The position numbers were made by a program, and so were the translations under genes. The notes below the pieces were generated by a model, which worked only from the letters and a program-made list of their open reading frames with translations, ran no database searches and had not been told where the DNA came from. Below are positions 48,886 through 57,546 of a stretch of DNA of 64,000 nucleotides, in pieces. The stretch lies in contig JAGDZJ010000029.1 of assembly GCA_049115955.1 (NCBI GenBank), forward strand, positions 17,665 through 81,664, written 5' to 3'. The DNA comes from Salinispirillum sp049115955 (GTDB lineage Bacteria; Pseudomonadota; Gammaproteobacteria; Pseudomonadales; Natronospirillaceae). Position 1 is the first letter of the stretch; every line of letters begins with the position of its first letter.

Positions 48886-50088
48886 ATGGCTGTTGCCAAA
48901 GCCACTTTGTTGGTTATCGACGACGATGCGTCTGTTCGCGAATCACTGGCGGGGTATCTTGAAGATTCGGGTTATGACGTTCTTCAAGCCGCCGATGGTG
49001 TCGCGGGTCTTGAAGTGTTTTATAGCGACTCACCCGATTTGGTGTTATGCGATCTGCGTATGCCGCGTAAGGATGGCTTAGCGGTTCTGCAGGAGGTCGT
49101 TGAGCGTCGTCCGGATGTACCCTTTATCGTCGTGTCTGGTGCAGGTGTGATGTCGGATGTGGTGTCCGCTCTGCGTTTCGGTGCGGCGGACTATATCGTC
49201 AAACCCGTTACTGACCTCGCTGTTGTTGAACATGCTATCGATAAAGCACTTGAACGCGTGCGCTTGGTGCATGAAAACAATACTTACCGCGAAACCCTCG
49301 AAGACACCAATCAACGCCTACAAGATACTATAGAGACCTTGGAGGCGGATCTGCGCGCGGGTCGTCATGTCCAGCAGAGTATGCTGCCGCCAAAGCCTTT
49401 TAAAGCGCACGGACTGAATGCCGACTATGAGCTTCATCCTTCACTGTTTCTCAGTGGCGATTTCGTAGATTATTTCGAATTGCAACCTGGCGTTCTGCTG
49501 CACTATATCGTTGATGTGGCCGGTCATGGTGTTTCATCGGCCATGGTTACTATTCTGATCCGCAACGAAGTGAATCGCCTGAAAAACGAATGGCGTTATA
49601 AAATTTCGCAACACATTGAACATCCTGCTGAGGTTCTAAAGCACCTCAACCAAGAATTGCTGCGCAGTAAAATTGGCAAACATGCCACGCTGTTTATCGG
49701 TATTCTAGACTCTCTCAATCAGACCTACTGCTATGCCAACGCGGCGCATTTTCCATACCCTATCTTGAAAGTGGACAGCGTAGTGAAATCGCTTGAACTA
49801 CCGAGTTCGGCGTTGGGCTTGTTTCCCAACGCACGATACGAAGAATTCACCTTGAATTACGACAGCGACTTCGCGGTTGCCATGTGTTCAGACGGGTTGC
49901 TGGAAATAAATACGGATCAGCCATTGGCTGATCGTGAACAAGCGTGGATGGAACTGGTCAGTGCCTGTGATTTCAGCGTGCCAGCCATTTGCGCACAACT
50001 TAGACTGCAGGACATCGTAGAGTCGCCAGATGATATGACCATTTTATCGGTCACGCATTGGAATAGACTCCGGACAGAGAAAGTATGA
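48886..50088 (+). CDS. Response regulator with PP2C/SpoIIE phosphatase domain
   Basis: 400 aa. The receiver (1-125) has VIDDDASVRE, phospho-acceptor Asp in VLCDLRMPRKDG and Lys in IVKPV. A coiled-coil linker (about 130-165) follows. The PP2C domain has YIVDVAGHGVSSAM, AMCSDGLLEIN and SPDDMTILS. The receiver and architecture resemble Pseudomonas RssB-type regulators, which dephosphorylate a STAS partner; such a partner is encoded directly downstream with an ATGA overlap. Unlike the HsbR-like protein at 24026, it has no kinase domain, so another kinase must phosphorylate the STAS protein. Confidence 0.92.
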   Translation: MAVAKATLLVIDDDASVRESLAGYLEDSGYDVLQAADGVAGLEVFYSDSPDLVLCDLRMPRKDGLAVLQEVVERRPDVPFIVVSGAGVMSDVVSALRFGAADYIVKPVTDLAVVEHAIDKALERVRLVHENNTYRETLEDTNQRLQDTIETLEADLRAGRHVQQSMLPPKPFKAHGLNADYELHPSLFLSGDFVDYFELQPGVLLHYIVDVAGHGVSSAMVTILIRNEVNRLKNEWRYKISQHIEHPAEVLKHLNQELLRSKIGKHATLFIGILDSLNQTYCYANAAHFPYPILKVDSVVKSLELPSSALGLFPNARYEEFTLNYDSDFAVAMCSDGLLEINTDQPLADREQAWMELVSACDFSVPAICAQLRLQDIVESPDDMTILSVTHWNRLRTEKV

Positions 50089-50576
50089 GACAAGGTCAGA
50101 TTTTGGTCGCCGAGACCGATGATGCATATATTTTGAAACTCGTGGGTGATGTGCGACTGACGCTGTCGACTACCCTTGAAAGCTGCATTCAGAAAATGTT
50201 GACCACCGGGCATTACCAGCACGTTATGGTCGATCTTACTGAAGCCGATGGCTTAGACAGCACAACCCTAGGATTATTGGCTAAGCTCAGTATCCAAGTA
50301 CAGCACTTGTTGAACTTTGTGCCCGTCTTGGTTTGGCGTTCGCCGGACATTCAGCGAGTGTTGTTGAGCATGGGCTTTGCCGATACGGTGTATCATATGG
50401 TTGATACGGTCGACCTAACGGGTACACCCGCGGAGGTGGTAGAAGCCATCGACAGTGACGAAACAGAGATTCGTGAACGTGTGCTTGAAGCGCATCGCGT
50501 GTTAATGTCATTGAATGAAACCAATCAGAACACCTTCCGGGACTTGGTTTGCACGCTGGAACAAGGTCAGTGCTGA
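50085..50576 (+). CDS. STAS-domain anti-sigma antagonist with C-terminal extension
   Basis: 163 aa. The STAS core (1-105) has its phosphorylation loop in GLDSTTLGLLAKL. A helical extension of about 55 residues follows (DSDETEIRERVLEAHRVLMSLNETN). It is translationally coupled to the phosphatase gene. This layout matches the rssB-rssC pair of Pseudomonas. Whether the target is RpoS, another sigma factor or a non-sigma partner cannot be told. Confidence 0.88.
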   Translation: MRQGQILVAETDDAYILKLVGDVRLTLSTTLESCIQKMLTTGHYQHVMVDLTEADGLDSTTLGLLAKLSIQVQHLLNFVPVLVWRSPDIQRVLLSMGFADTVYHMVDTVDLTGTPAEVVEAIDSDETEIRERVLEAHRVLMSLNETNQNTFRDLVCTLEQGQC

Positions 50577-50607
50577 CTAACCCGATGAAACGCAGTCAAG
50601 GAATGTT

Positions 50608-51633
50608 ATGAGTACCAAGTCAGCTAAGATCGCTGTGCTGGGTGGCGGTAGCTTCGGCACCGTTATCGCCAATATTGCAGCCCAGAATGGCTGCGACGCA
50701 TGGTTGTGGATGCGCAGCGAAAAGCAGTTAGAAGACATTCGGGAAACGGGAATGAATACCCGGTACCTGCCGAAATACGAGTTGCATGAGAATCTGACCC
50801 CAACAAACGACATGGCCGCAGCGGTAGCAGAATGCGACGTGGTATTTGTCGCTGTGCCGAGTAAGGCGTTTCGCGTGGTGGTAACCGACGCATTGGAATA
50901 TTTGCCGAAAAATGCTGGCTTGGTCAGCTTAACGAAGGGTATAGAGCCACAGACGTTTCACTTGATGAGTGACATTCTGCACGAGCTGGCTCCACAGCAT
51001 GACATCGGTGTGATCAGCGGACCTAACTTGGCAAAGGAAATTGCTCAGGGTCAGTTGACGGCCACTGTGGTTGCTTCGGCGTCGTCTTCGTTACGCAACA
51101 AAGTGCACGACTTGCTCGGTAGCCGTACCTTCCGGGTGTATGCTAACCCCGATATTTATGGTGTTGAGTTAGCCGGTGCATTAAAGAATATATATGCCAT
51201 CGTCAGTGGTATGGCCGGAGCGCTTGGCATGGGTGAAAACACCCGTGCTATGCTGATGACACGCAGTCTGGCGGAGATGAGTCGGTTTGCCGTTAAAATG
51301 GGTGCTAACCCCCTGACATTTATAGGGCTGGCGGGTATGGGAGACTTGATAGTTACCTGTACATCGCCGTTGAGCCGCAACTACCGAGTCGGCTATGCTA
51401 TTGGTCAAGGTTATTCGCTTAAGCAGGCAGTGAAACAATTAGGCGAAACCGCCGAAGGGGTGAATACCCTGCGTATGGTGAAGGAAAAGGCAGACGAGCT
51501 CGGTGTCTACATGCCGTTGGTTAAAGGGCTCTACGAAGTGGTACATAATAACCAGAACGTCGACTTGATCGCCGAACACTTGATGTTGGGTGAGCGTGCA
51601 CAAGACGTCGACTTTATGTTCGATCAGGAATGA
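50608..51633 (+). CDS. gpsA: Glycerol-3-phosphate dehydrogenase [NAD(P)+]
   Basis: 341 aa. The enzyme reduces dihydroxyacetone phosphate to sn-glycerol-3-phosphate for phospholipid synthesis. The nucleotide motif is AVLGGGSFGTVIA. The conserved SLTKGIE, ISGPNLAKEI and catalytic Lys in VELAGALKNIYAI are present. It starts a tight housekeeping run through 54875. Confidence 0.98.
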   Translation: MSTKSAKIAVLGGGSFGTVIANIAAQNGCDAWLWMRSEKQLEDIRETGMNTRYLPKYELHENLTPTNDMAAAVAECDVVFVAVPSKAFRVVVTDALEYLPKNAGLVSLTKGIEPQTFHLMSDILHELAPQHDIGVISGPNLAKEIAQGQLTATVVASASSSLRNKVHDLLGSRTFRVYANPDIYGVELAGALKNIYAIVSGMAGALGMGENTRAMLMTRSLAEMSRFAVKMGANPLTFIGLAGMGDLIVTCTSPLSRNYRVGYAIGQGYSLKQAVKQLGETAEGVNTLRMVKEKADELGVYMPLVKGLYEVVHNNQNVDLIAEHLMLGERAQDVDFMFDQE

Positions 51634-51642
51634 GGAAGCGAC

Positions 51643-51945
51643 ATGTCTAGTAACGAGAGAAGTAAGTGGGAATATTTGTTATTTCGTGTGCTGTACATGA
51701 TTTTGTTCTGGCTGGTTAGCCGTATCGCCTGGGTATTCGTGGGTATCTTTGCGGTCGTACAGTTGGTGTTTGTCATGGTGCGTGGAGAGAAGCAAGCAAC
51801 CTTGCTGGATATCTCGGCCAGCACCGTGACTTTCGTAGAGCAGTGCGCTACCTACGTCACCTTTAACTCGGAATATAAGCCGTTCCCATTCAACGACTGG
51901 CCAGAAGCGCCAGCACGCGAGGGTACGGAAGCAACTGATGATTGA
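51643..51945 (+). CDS. DUF4389 small membrane protein
   Basis: 100 aa with two closely spaced membrane segments (LLFRVLYMILFWLVSRIAWVFVGIFAVVQLVFVMV). The C-terminal NSEYKPFPFNDWP is characteristic of DUF4389. Function unknown. It overlaps sixA by 8 bp and follows gpsA, the order seen in Pseudomonas relatives. Confidence 0.85.
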   Translation: MSSNERSKWEYLLFRVLYMILFWLVSRIAWVFVGIFAVVQLVFVMVRGEKQATLLDISASTVTFVEQCATYVTFNSEYKPFPFNDWPEAPAREGTEATDD

Positions 51946-52375
51946 GCTGTATCTGTTGCGTCATGGTGAGGCGGAGCCGAGAGCAACGCACGACTCGCAG
52001 CGTCGCTTGACGCGCCAAGGCCAAGTGGAGGTGCTGGCTGCAGCGCAGCACTTGCCTAAACATCTAGACCACCTGTTACACAGCCCCTATTTGCGCACGC
52101 ATGAAAGTACCTTGCAGGTGCTCTCATTGCGTTCGTCTTCAGATGTGCAAGTGGCGGATTGGCTAATGCCTGAAGCTCCGGTCGATGTGGCCATCGATAA
52201 GCTCGCGGGCTTAAGTGGTTCGATATTACTGGTAACGCATAACCCGTTTGTAAGTTATTTAGGCGCTCGCCTGAGTGGCCAATCAGTTAACCAAACCAGT
52301 TTTGGCACCGGCTCGCTGGCGCGCTTGAGAGGCGATGAAATCCAGCCGGCGAGTATGGAGTTTGCTTGGTTGTGA
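51938..52375 (+). CDS. sixA: SixA-type phosphohistidine phosphatase
   Basis: 145 aa, histidine-phosphatase superfamily. The catalytic motif is YLLRHGEAEP and the second His is in LLVTHNPFVSYLGA. SixA removes phosphate from phosphohistidine proteins: Hpt domains were the first reported substrate and the nitrogen phosphotransferase system a later one. Length fits the short SixA group. Confidence 0.92.
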   Translation: MIELYLLRHGEAEPRATHDSQRRLTRQGQVEVLAAAQHLPKHLDHLLHSPYLRTHESTLQVLSLRSSSDVQVADWLMPEAPVDVAIDKLAGLSGSILLVTHNPFVSYLGARLSGQSVNQTSFGTGSLARLRGDEIQPASMEFAWL

Positions 52376-52385
52376 TGACTGCCCA

Positions 52386-53189
52386 ATGAGCAAAGACATT
52401 CTGCATTTCGCACATGCCAATGGCTTCCCTGTCGCCACCTATCGGCGTTTTCTGGCGCCGCTCAAAGCTGAGTTTGACCTCGCTACTACCGACTTTATTG
52501 GTCACCATCCCTCGTACCCTGTTACCAATAACTGGTTTAAGCTGTGCGATCATTTGATTCATGATATCGAGCAACACGGCCAGCCTGTGGTTGGCGTCGG
52601 GCACTCGTTAGGCGGTGGTTTGATGTTCATGTCGTCGCTACTGCGTCCTGATTTGTTTAAGGCCGTGGTGGTGTTGGATGTCCCTTTGATGACCTTTTGG
52701 GAGTCCTCGCTGTTTGCAATAATGAAACGTACGCCGTGGCTTGATCGTGTGACGCCGGCGGGGCGTGCTGCACGTCGCCGTGCCGAGTGGCAAACTCAAG
52801 ATGATGCCTTTGCTTATTGGCGGACGCGACCTTTGTTTCGTCGTTTTCCCGACGACGTGCTGTGGGATTACGTGCACGCTGTTACGGATCAAAACGAACA
52901 GGGGCTCTGGACACTGCGCTTTCGCCCCGAAATAGAGGCCAGCATTTTTCGTACGTACCCGACCAATTGGGTGCGCCACTATCACAAACGTCACGATGGG
53001 TTGCAGGTGGTAGTGGGTGAAGATACCCGTCTCGTTAAGCCACATCACATTCGCTTGATGCGAGAGCGTTTGGGCATTCCAGTGCACCAAGTGCCGGGCG
53101 GTCACCTCTTTCCACTGGAATTGCCGGAAGCGTCCGCCGAAACTCTATTAACTTTATTGGGCCGTAACAAGGCGAAAGCTCATGCGTAA
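52386..53189 (+). CDS. Alpha/beta hydrolase
   Basis: 267 aa. The nucleophile elbow is GVGHSLGGGLM, an acid site lies near VVGEDTRL and the catalytic His is in VPGGHLFPLE. The ATG at 52386 gives a typical start (MSKDILHFAHANGFPVATYR). A longer frame from 52335 overlaps sixA and is less likely. Substrate unknown. It overlaps the next hydrolase by 8 bp. Confidence 0.88.
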   Translation: MSKDILHFAHANGFPVATYRRFLAPLKAEFDLATTDFIGHHPSYPVTNNWFKLCDHLIHDIEQHGQPVVGVGHSLGGGLMFMSSLLRPDLFKAVVVLDVPLMTFWESSLFAIMKRTPWLDRVTPAGRAARRRAEWQTQDDAFAYWRTRPLFRRFPDDVLWDYVHAVTDQNEQGLWTLRFRPEIEASIFRTYPTNWVRHYHKRHDGLQVVVGEDTRLVKPHHIRLMRERLGIPVHQVPGGHLFPLELPEASAETLLTLLGRNKAKAHA

Positions 53190-54039
53190 CCAAGAGCATG
53201 CTGTGTTAGGTCTCAAGCTGGCTGAATGCCAATGGGGCCGTGGGGATGTCCAAGTTTTTGCCCTGCATGGTTGGCAAGACAATGCTGCCAGTTTCACGTC
53301 GCTAGGGGAGGCTTTGGAGCGCACTCAATCGCAGTGCCAGCTCGTCGCCCTTGATTTGCCCGGACATGGCCACTCCGACCATTTTCCGTCGTCGCAATTC
53401 TATAACCTTTGGGACTATGTTCCCGTATTGGTTGCGCGCTTAGAGTTGGCATCGCAACCTGTATGGCTGCTAGGGCACTCGTTAGGCGGCATGCTCAGTA
53501 CCCTTATCGCAGCGCTTAGACCCGATTTGGTCAAAGGCATTATTACGCTCGACATCGTAGGCTTGGCGACGGATCCGGCAGACAAACAACTGGCGCGTTA
53601 TGTTGCATCGCTTACAGAACAATTACACCCAGTAAAAGCACTGCTGCCGGCGGCCAGTTTGGCTGCCGCTATTGCCCGTCGCTCCCGAATAGGCAGCCCT
53701 GCTACGGCCCCCGCCAATAAGCACCTTACCTTGCGTGGCGCCAGTGCGGTAGGAGAGGGTGATAACGCGATCTGGCAATTTCGCCTCGACCCAAGAGTCC
53801 GAATTGGGTCGATTTGGCGTATGACTGAAGAGCAGGCCAAGACAATGACCGCCAGACTTCATTGCCCTTGGCACGCTATACTGGGTGAATCTGGTTTTTT
53901 TTCGCAAAAGATTGTAGAACGCTTACGACTTGAGTTGCCAATTACGACTGTGACTTGGTGGCCGGGAGGCCATCATTTTCATATGGAATCACAGCCTGAT
54001 GATTTGTGGCTAACGCTAGAGCAGAGGATAACATTATGA
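53182..54039 (+). CDS. Alpha/beta hydrolase
   Basis: 285 aa. The oxyanion region is ALHGWQDNAASF, the nucleophile elbow is LLGHSLGGMLS and His is in WWPGGHHFHME. DLPGHGHSDH is typical of esterase-like members. Substrate unknown. The stop overlaps the next start (ATGA), so the two are probably co-translated. Confidence 0.88.
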   Translation: MRNQEHAVLGLKLAECQWGRGDVQVFALHGWQDNAASFTSLGEALERTQSQCQLVALDLPGHGHSDHFPSSQFYNLWDYVPVLVARLELASQPVWLLGHSLGGMLSTLIAALRPDLVKGIITLDIVGLATDPADKQLARYVASLTEQLHPVKALLPAASLAAAIARRSRIGSPATAPANKHLTLRGASAVGEGDNAIWQFRLDPRVRIGSIWRMTEEQAKTMTARLHCPWHAILGESGFFSQKIVERLRLELPITTVTWWPGGHHFHMESQPDDLWLTLEQRITL

Positions 54040-54875
54040 ATAGATATTGGCTCGCAGGGGTCGCCTTGGCCCTGACCCTTACAATGATACCGAGCGTGCT
54101 GGCGACTGCGGTGTCAGATGTTTTGGGAGGATTCCCGCCATCGCGTCTACTTGAACAGCAGGTAGAGACTGAGCCACAACAGTTTTGGTGGCTGAAAAGT
54201 GCGGTAAAGCGCGTGGGTAGTGACTACGTGGCGGATAACGAAGAACGTATTCAAGTGCAGCGTCAGCGTTCGGAACTGTATGAAATTTCCAGCAATCACA
54301 GTGAAGCTACGATCTTTGATCGAATTATGGAGGCGTGGAAAGCAGAGGGCTATGAAGAGACCTTCAGTTGCCGAGCGGTTAGTTGTGGCTCGAGTCAGCA
54401 TTGGGCGGTGCACGTGTTCAATTTGCCCACGCTGTATGGTTTGAACCGTAATCAGTTTTACTCGACGGGTACAGTGGATGGCAATATCCGCGTGCTTTAC
54501 GTAGTACGTCGTGGTACCCAAACTAACTACGTTTATTGGGTAGAGGCCTCACAGCGTCATAGCAGCGAAGTATTGCCTGATCGGTTGCGATCAGGCGTCG
54601 CAGTAAAAGCAACAGACTATGAGCCCAGTGTCTGGGTAGAGTTGTTGAGTCAGAATCCGGAGTGGACATTAGTGCTGGTCGGGCATGATTACAGCCCCGC
54701 CTTGGATCAAGCGCGATCCGCCGGTCAAGCGGCCGCTGATAGCGTGCGCACGAGTTGGGCTTCTGCGGGTGTGCTCAGTGATCGAGTAGTTGTCGAATCG
54801 GTAGGCTATTTAGCGCCGAACGAATCTAGCCCGCAAGCGCGGGTCAAGGTCATTCTTCCACCGGAATTTAGATAG
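54036..54875 (+). CDS. DUF4892 secreted protein
   Basis: 279 aa with an N-terminal signal peptide (MNRYWLAGVALALTLTMIPSVLA). The body (FSCRAVSCGSSQHWAVHVF, then LYVVRRGTQTNYVYWVEAS) fits DUF4892. The last 80 residues look like a degenerate OmpA-like domain (LVGHDYSPALDQARSAGQAAADSVR, ending RVKVIL). It is expected in the periplasm. The start is taken at 54036, which overlaps the hydrolase stop. Confidence 0.82.
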   Translation: MNRYWLAGVALALTLTMIPSVLATAVSDVLGGFPPSRLLEQQVETEPQQFWWLKSAVKRVGSDYVADNEERIQVQRQRSELYEISSNHSEATIFDRIMEAWKAEGYEETFSCRAVSCGSSQHWAVHVFNLPTLYGLNRNQFYSTGTVDGNIRVLYVVRRGTQTNYVYWVEASQRHSSEVLPDRLRSGVAVKATDYEPSVWVELLSQNPEWTLVLVGHDYSPALDQARSAGQAAADSVRTSWASAGVLSDRVVVESVGYLAPNESSPQARVKVILPPEFR

Positions 54876-54909
54876 CAACATCATAGACAGCAGCATTAGG
54901 AGAGCAGGG

Positions 54910-55830
54910 TTGGTAGAGCGCAATGCAGTGTCCAATTGGCAGCACCCGGAAGAGTATATGGCGTTGAGCACCGTGGGCGACTTTGTGCGTTGGTGCAGCA
55001 GCGAGATGACCCGCCATGGGGTGTACTTTGGGCATGGCTCCGACAACGCGTGGGATGAAGCCACCTATCTCGTCTTGTCAGCCATTGCGCAACCGCTGAC
55101 CGCCGGGCCCGAGCTGTTGGGTTTGACTTTGCTGCCCAGCGAACGGCACCAAGTAGCAGCATGGCTGGGCGAGCGCATTGAGCGCCGCTTGCCGCTTCCC
55201 TACATCACTGGCGAGGCTTGGTTCGCCGGGCTGCCTTTTCATGTTACCGCGGACGTGTTAATACCGCGCTCGCCCTTTGGCGAGGTGCTGGCGCAGCACG
55301 GCAGTCCGTGGCTGCAGAATGATCCTGCGACTGTCTTGGATATGTGCACGGGTTCTGGCTGCATCGGCATTGCGGCGGCGTTTGAGTTTCCCGGCGCATT
55401 GGTTGATTTGGTGGACATCAGTCGCGCCGCACTCGACGTCGCCGAGCAAAATATCGTACGTCATCAGGTCGATGATCGTGTACGCACGGTAGAAAGTGAT
55501 CTGTTCGCCGCACTGAAAGGACGGCGTTATGACCTGATTTTAGCGAATCCGCCTTATGTGGACGCAGAAGACCTTGCTGAAATGCCCGCTGAGTACCAGC
55601 ATGAACCGGCGTTGGCACTGGGGTCAGGTAAAGATGGCCTCGACCTTACAAGGCGTATGCTCGCCGAGGCCGCAGACTATCTCAATCCAGGCGGCCTTCT
55701 ATTCGTAGAAGTAGGTAACAGTGCCGCCGCCATGGACGAAGCCTTTCCAGAGCTGCCGCTCACGTGGTTGGAGTTCGAACAGGGTGGACACGGTATCTGC
55801 GTGATCAGCCGAGAAGATTTGATGGGTTAG
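54910..55830 (+). CDS. prmB: PrmB, ribosomal protein L3 glutamine methyltransferase
   Basis: 306 aa from a TTG with AGGAG 8 nt upstream; an ATG at 54958 (MALSTVGDFVRW) is a possible alternative giving 290 aa. The N-terminal helical domain contains HGVYFGHGSDNAWDEA. The catalytic domain has MCTGSGCIGIAAA (SAM site) and LILANPPYVDAED, where NPPY binds the target Gln. aroC lies downstream, a common pairing. Confidence 0.95.
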   Translation: MVERNAVSNWQHPEEYMALSTVGDFVRWCSSEMTRHGVYFGHGSDNAWDEATYLVLSAIAQPLTAGPELLGLTLLPSERHQVAAWLGERIERRLPLPYITGEAWFAGLPFHVTADVLIPRSPFGEVLAQHGSPWLQNDPATVLDMCTGSGCIGIAAAFEFPGALVDLVDISRAALDVAEQNIVRHQVDDRVRTVESDLFAALKGRRYDLILANPPYVDAEDLAEMPAEYQHEPALALGSGKDGLDLTRRMLAEAADYLNPGGLLFVEVGNSAAAMDEAFPELPLTWLEFEQGGHGICVISREDLMG

Positions 55831-55850
55831 CACCCTATACCGCTTTTTAT

Positions 55851-55856
55851 TATAAT
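55851..55856 (+). promoter_or_regulatory. Possible -10 element of aroC
   Basis: TATAAT lies 57 bp before aroC in the 82-bp gap after prmB. No good -35 box is found 16-18 bp upstream, so this is tentative. Confidence 0.3.
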
Positions 55857-55912
55857 GCTTCGACTTATAACACAGCGGCATAAAGACCGTATTCCACAGA
55901 GAGCAAACACGC

Positions 55913-57001
55913 ATGTCAGGTAATACCTTTGGTAAATTATTTACCGTAACTTCCTTCGGAGAGAGTCATGGCCCGGCGCTTGGCGCCATCATTGACGGTT
56001 GTCCGCCAGGATTGGCAATTTCCGAAGCTGACTTGCAGATTGATCTTGATCGTCGTAAACCGGGTCAGTCACGCTATACCACACAGCGCCGTGAGGCGGA
56101 TCAGGTGCGCATTTTGTCCGGCGTGTTTGAGGGCAAGACCACTGGAACCTCCATCGGTTTGATGATTGAAAACACCGATCAACGGTCGAAAGACTATTCC
56201 AATATCGAGGATACTTACCGCCCGGCCCATGCGGACTATACGTACGATCAAAAGTACGGCTTTCGTGATTATCGGGGCGGTGGTAGGTCTTCAGCACGCG
56301 AGACGGCGATGCGCGTTGCAGCAGGCGCGATAGCGAAGAAGTTTCTGCACGAGCATGCTGGCATTGAAATTCGCGGCTATTTGTCGCAATTGGGGCCGAT
56401 CGAGCTGGCCCCAGTTGATTTGTCGATCGTCAACGACAACGCCTTCTTTTGCCCTGATCCTGATAAGATTCCACAGTTGGAAGCTTACATGCAGGATCTG
56501 ATTAAGGAGGGCAATTCCATCGGTGCCAAAGTCAGTGTGGTTGCCACAGGCATGCCGGTAGGGTTGGGAGAGCCTATATTCGATCGCTTGGATGCCGAGC
56601 TGGCGCATGCCTTGATGAGCATCAATGCAGTCAAGGGCGTCGAGATCGGTGACGGCTTTGCATCTGTGGCGCAAAAGGGCACCGAGCACAGAGATGAAAT
56701 GACGCCGGAAGGCTTTCTCAGCAATCATGCTGGCGGTATTCTGGGAGGCATCAGTACCGGTCAGGATATTGTTGCCCACTTGGCGTTAAAGCCGACGTCG
56801 AGTCTGCGTCTTCCTGGGCGCAGTATTGACCGCCGTGGCAATGCCATTACGGTTGAAACCAAGGGCCGACATGATCCTTGTGTGGGTATCCGCGCCACCC
56901 CTATTGCAGAGGCCATGATGGCATTGGTGTTGATGGATCATTTTCTACGCCACCGTGGGCAAAATAGCGGTGTGGTACCACCATTGCCGCCCATTGCCTG
57001 A
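55913..57001 (+). CDS. aroC: Chorismate synthase
   Basis: 362 aa. It makes chorismate from EPSP with reduced FMN, the last step of the shikimate pathway. Signatures are FGESHGPALGAIIDGCPPG, RRKPGQSRYTTQRREADQV, YDQKYGFRDYRGGGRSSARETA and SNHAGGILGGISTGQ. Length is normal. Confidence 0.98.
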   Translation: MSGNTFGKLFTVTSFGESHGPALGAIIDGCPPGLAISEADLQIDLDRRKPGQSRYTTQRREADQVRILSGVFEGKTTGTSIGLMIENTDQRSKDYSNIEDTYRPAHADYTYDQKYGFRDYRGGGRSSARETAMRVAAGAIAKKFLHEHAGIEIRGYLSQLGPIELAPVDLSIVNDNAFFCPDPDKIPQLEAYMQDLIKEGNSIGAKVSVVATGMPVGLGEPIFDRLDAELAHALMSINAVKGVEIGDGFASVAQKGTEHRDEMTPEGFLSNHAGGILGGISTGQDIVAHLALKPTSSLRLPGRSIDRRGNAITVETKGRHDPCVGIRATPIAEAMMALVLMDHFLRHRGQNSGVVPPLPPIA

Positions 57002-57087
57002 CACATGCTGATTGGGTTTTTTAGATGCGCTGAATGACTGAACACATTAAAGTATGCATTCAGTTTGAAGCAAAAAGGAGAGTTCAG

Positions 57088-57492
57088 ATGAAACGTTTTA
57101 TGTTCGTTGTTGTGGCCGCATGGCTGTCAATCACTATGGCTAACGCCAATAATCATGGTGAGCCTGTCGAGTTGGTGGGTGAGGTGGCCAGAGCCATTTT
57201 TACCACGGGTATTGAAGACCGTGAGCCGGTGGATCAGTTGGCGACCATCCCATCCGGTTTAGACAACGTGTATCTGTTCACCGATCTGCGTGATTTTACG
57301 GGCCAGCGCGTGATGCATCGTTGGATGTATAACGAGAATATCGAATCGGAAGTTGGCTTTAATGTGGGCGGCCCCCGCTGGCGCACTTGGTCAGTAAAGA
57401 CTATCCCTGCGTCGCAGTCCGGAGAGTGGCGTGTTGACATCATCGACGGTGACGGTTTTATCGTTGAATCGCATTACATCACTGTAGAATAA
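57088..57492 (+). CDS. DUF2914 secreted protein
   Basis: 134 aa. The signal peptide is MKRFMFVVVAAWLSITMANA. The mature part is a small beta domain with VARAIFTTGIEDREPVDQL, VYLFTDLRDFTGQRVMHRWMY and WRVDIIDGDG, all DUF2914 hallmarks. Function unknown. GGAGAG lies before the ATG at 57088; an upstream in-frame ATG at 57034 would bury the signal peptide. Confidence 0.88.
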   Translation: MKRFMFVVVAAWLSITMANANNHGEPVELVGEVARAIFTTGIEDREPVDQLATIPSGLDNVYLFTDLRDFTGQRVMHRWMYNENIESEVGFNVGGPRWRTWSVKTIPASQSGEWRVDIIDGDGFIVESHYITVE

Positions 57493-57513
57493 GTCGACAA
57501 GATTAACGGAGCG

Positions 57514-57546
57514 ACTGCCCGCCGCTGTGGCTCAGCGGCGGGCAGT
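57514..57546. terminator. Bidirectional terminator hairpin
   Basis: ACTGCCCGCCGCT (57514-57526) and AGCGGCGGGCAGT (57534-57546) pair perfectly over 13 bp with a 7-nt loop. It lies between the convergent DUF2914 and CDF genes and includes the last codons of the CDF gene. Confidence 0.75.

Noticed and set aside
52335..52385. Upstream start for the first alpha/beta hydrolase
   Set aside because: It overlaps sixA by 41 bp and adds residues not typical of the family; the ATG at 52386 gives a usual N-terminus.
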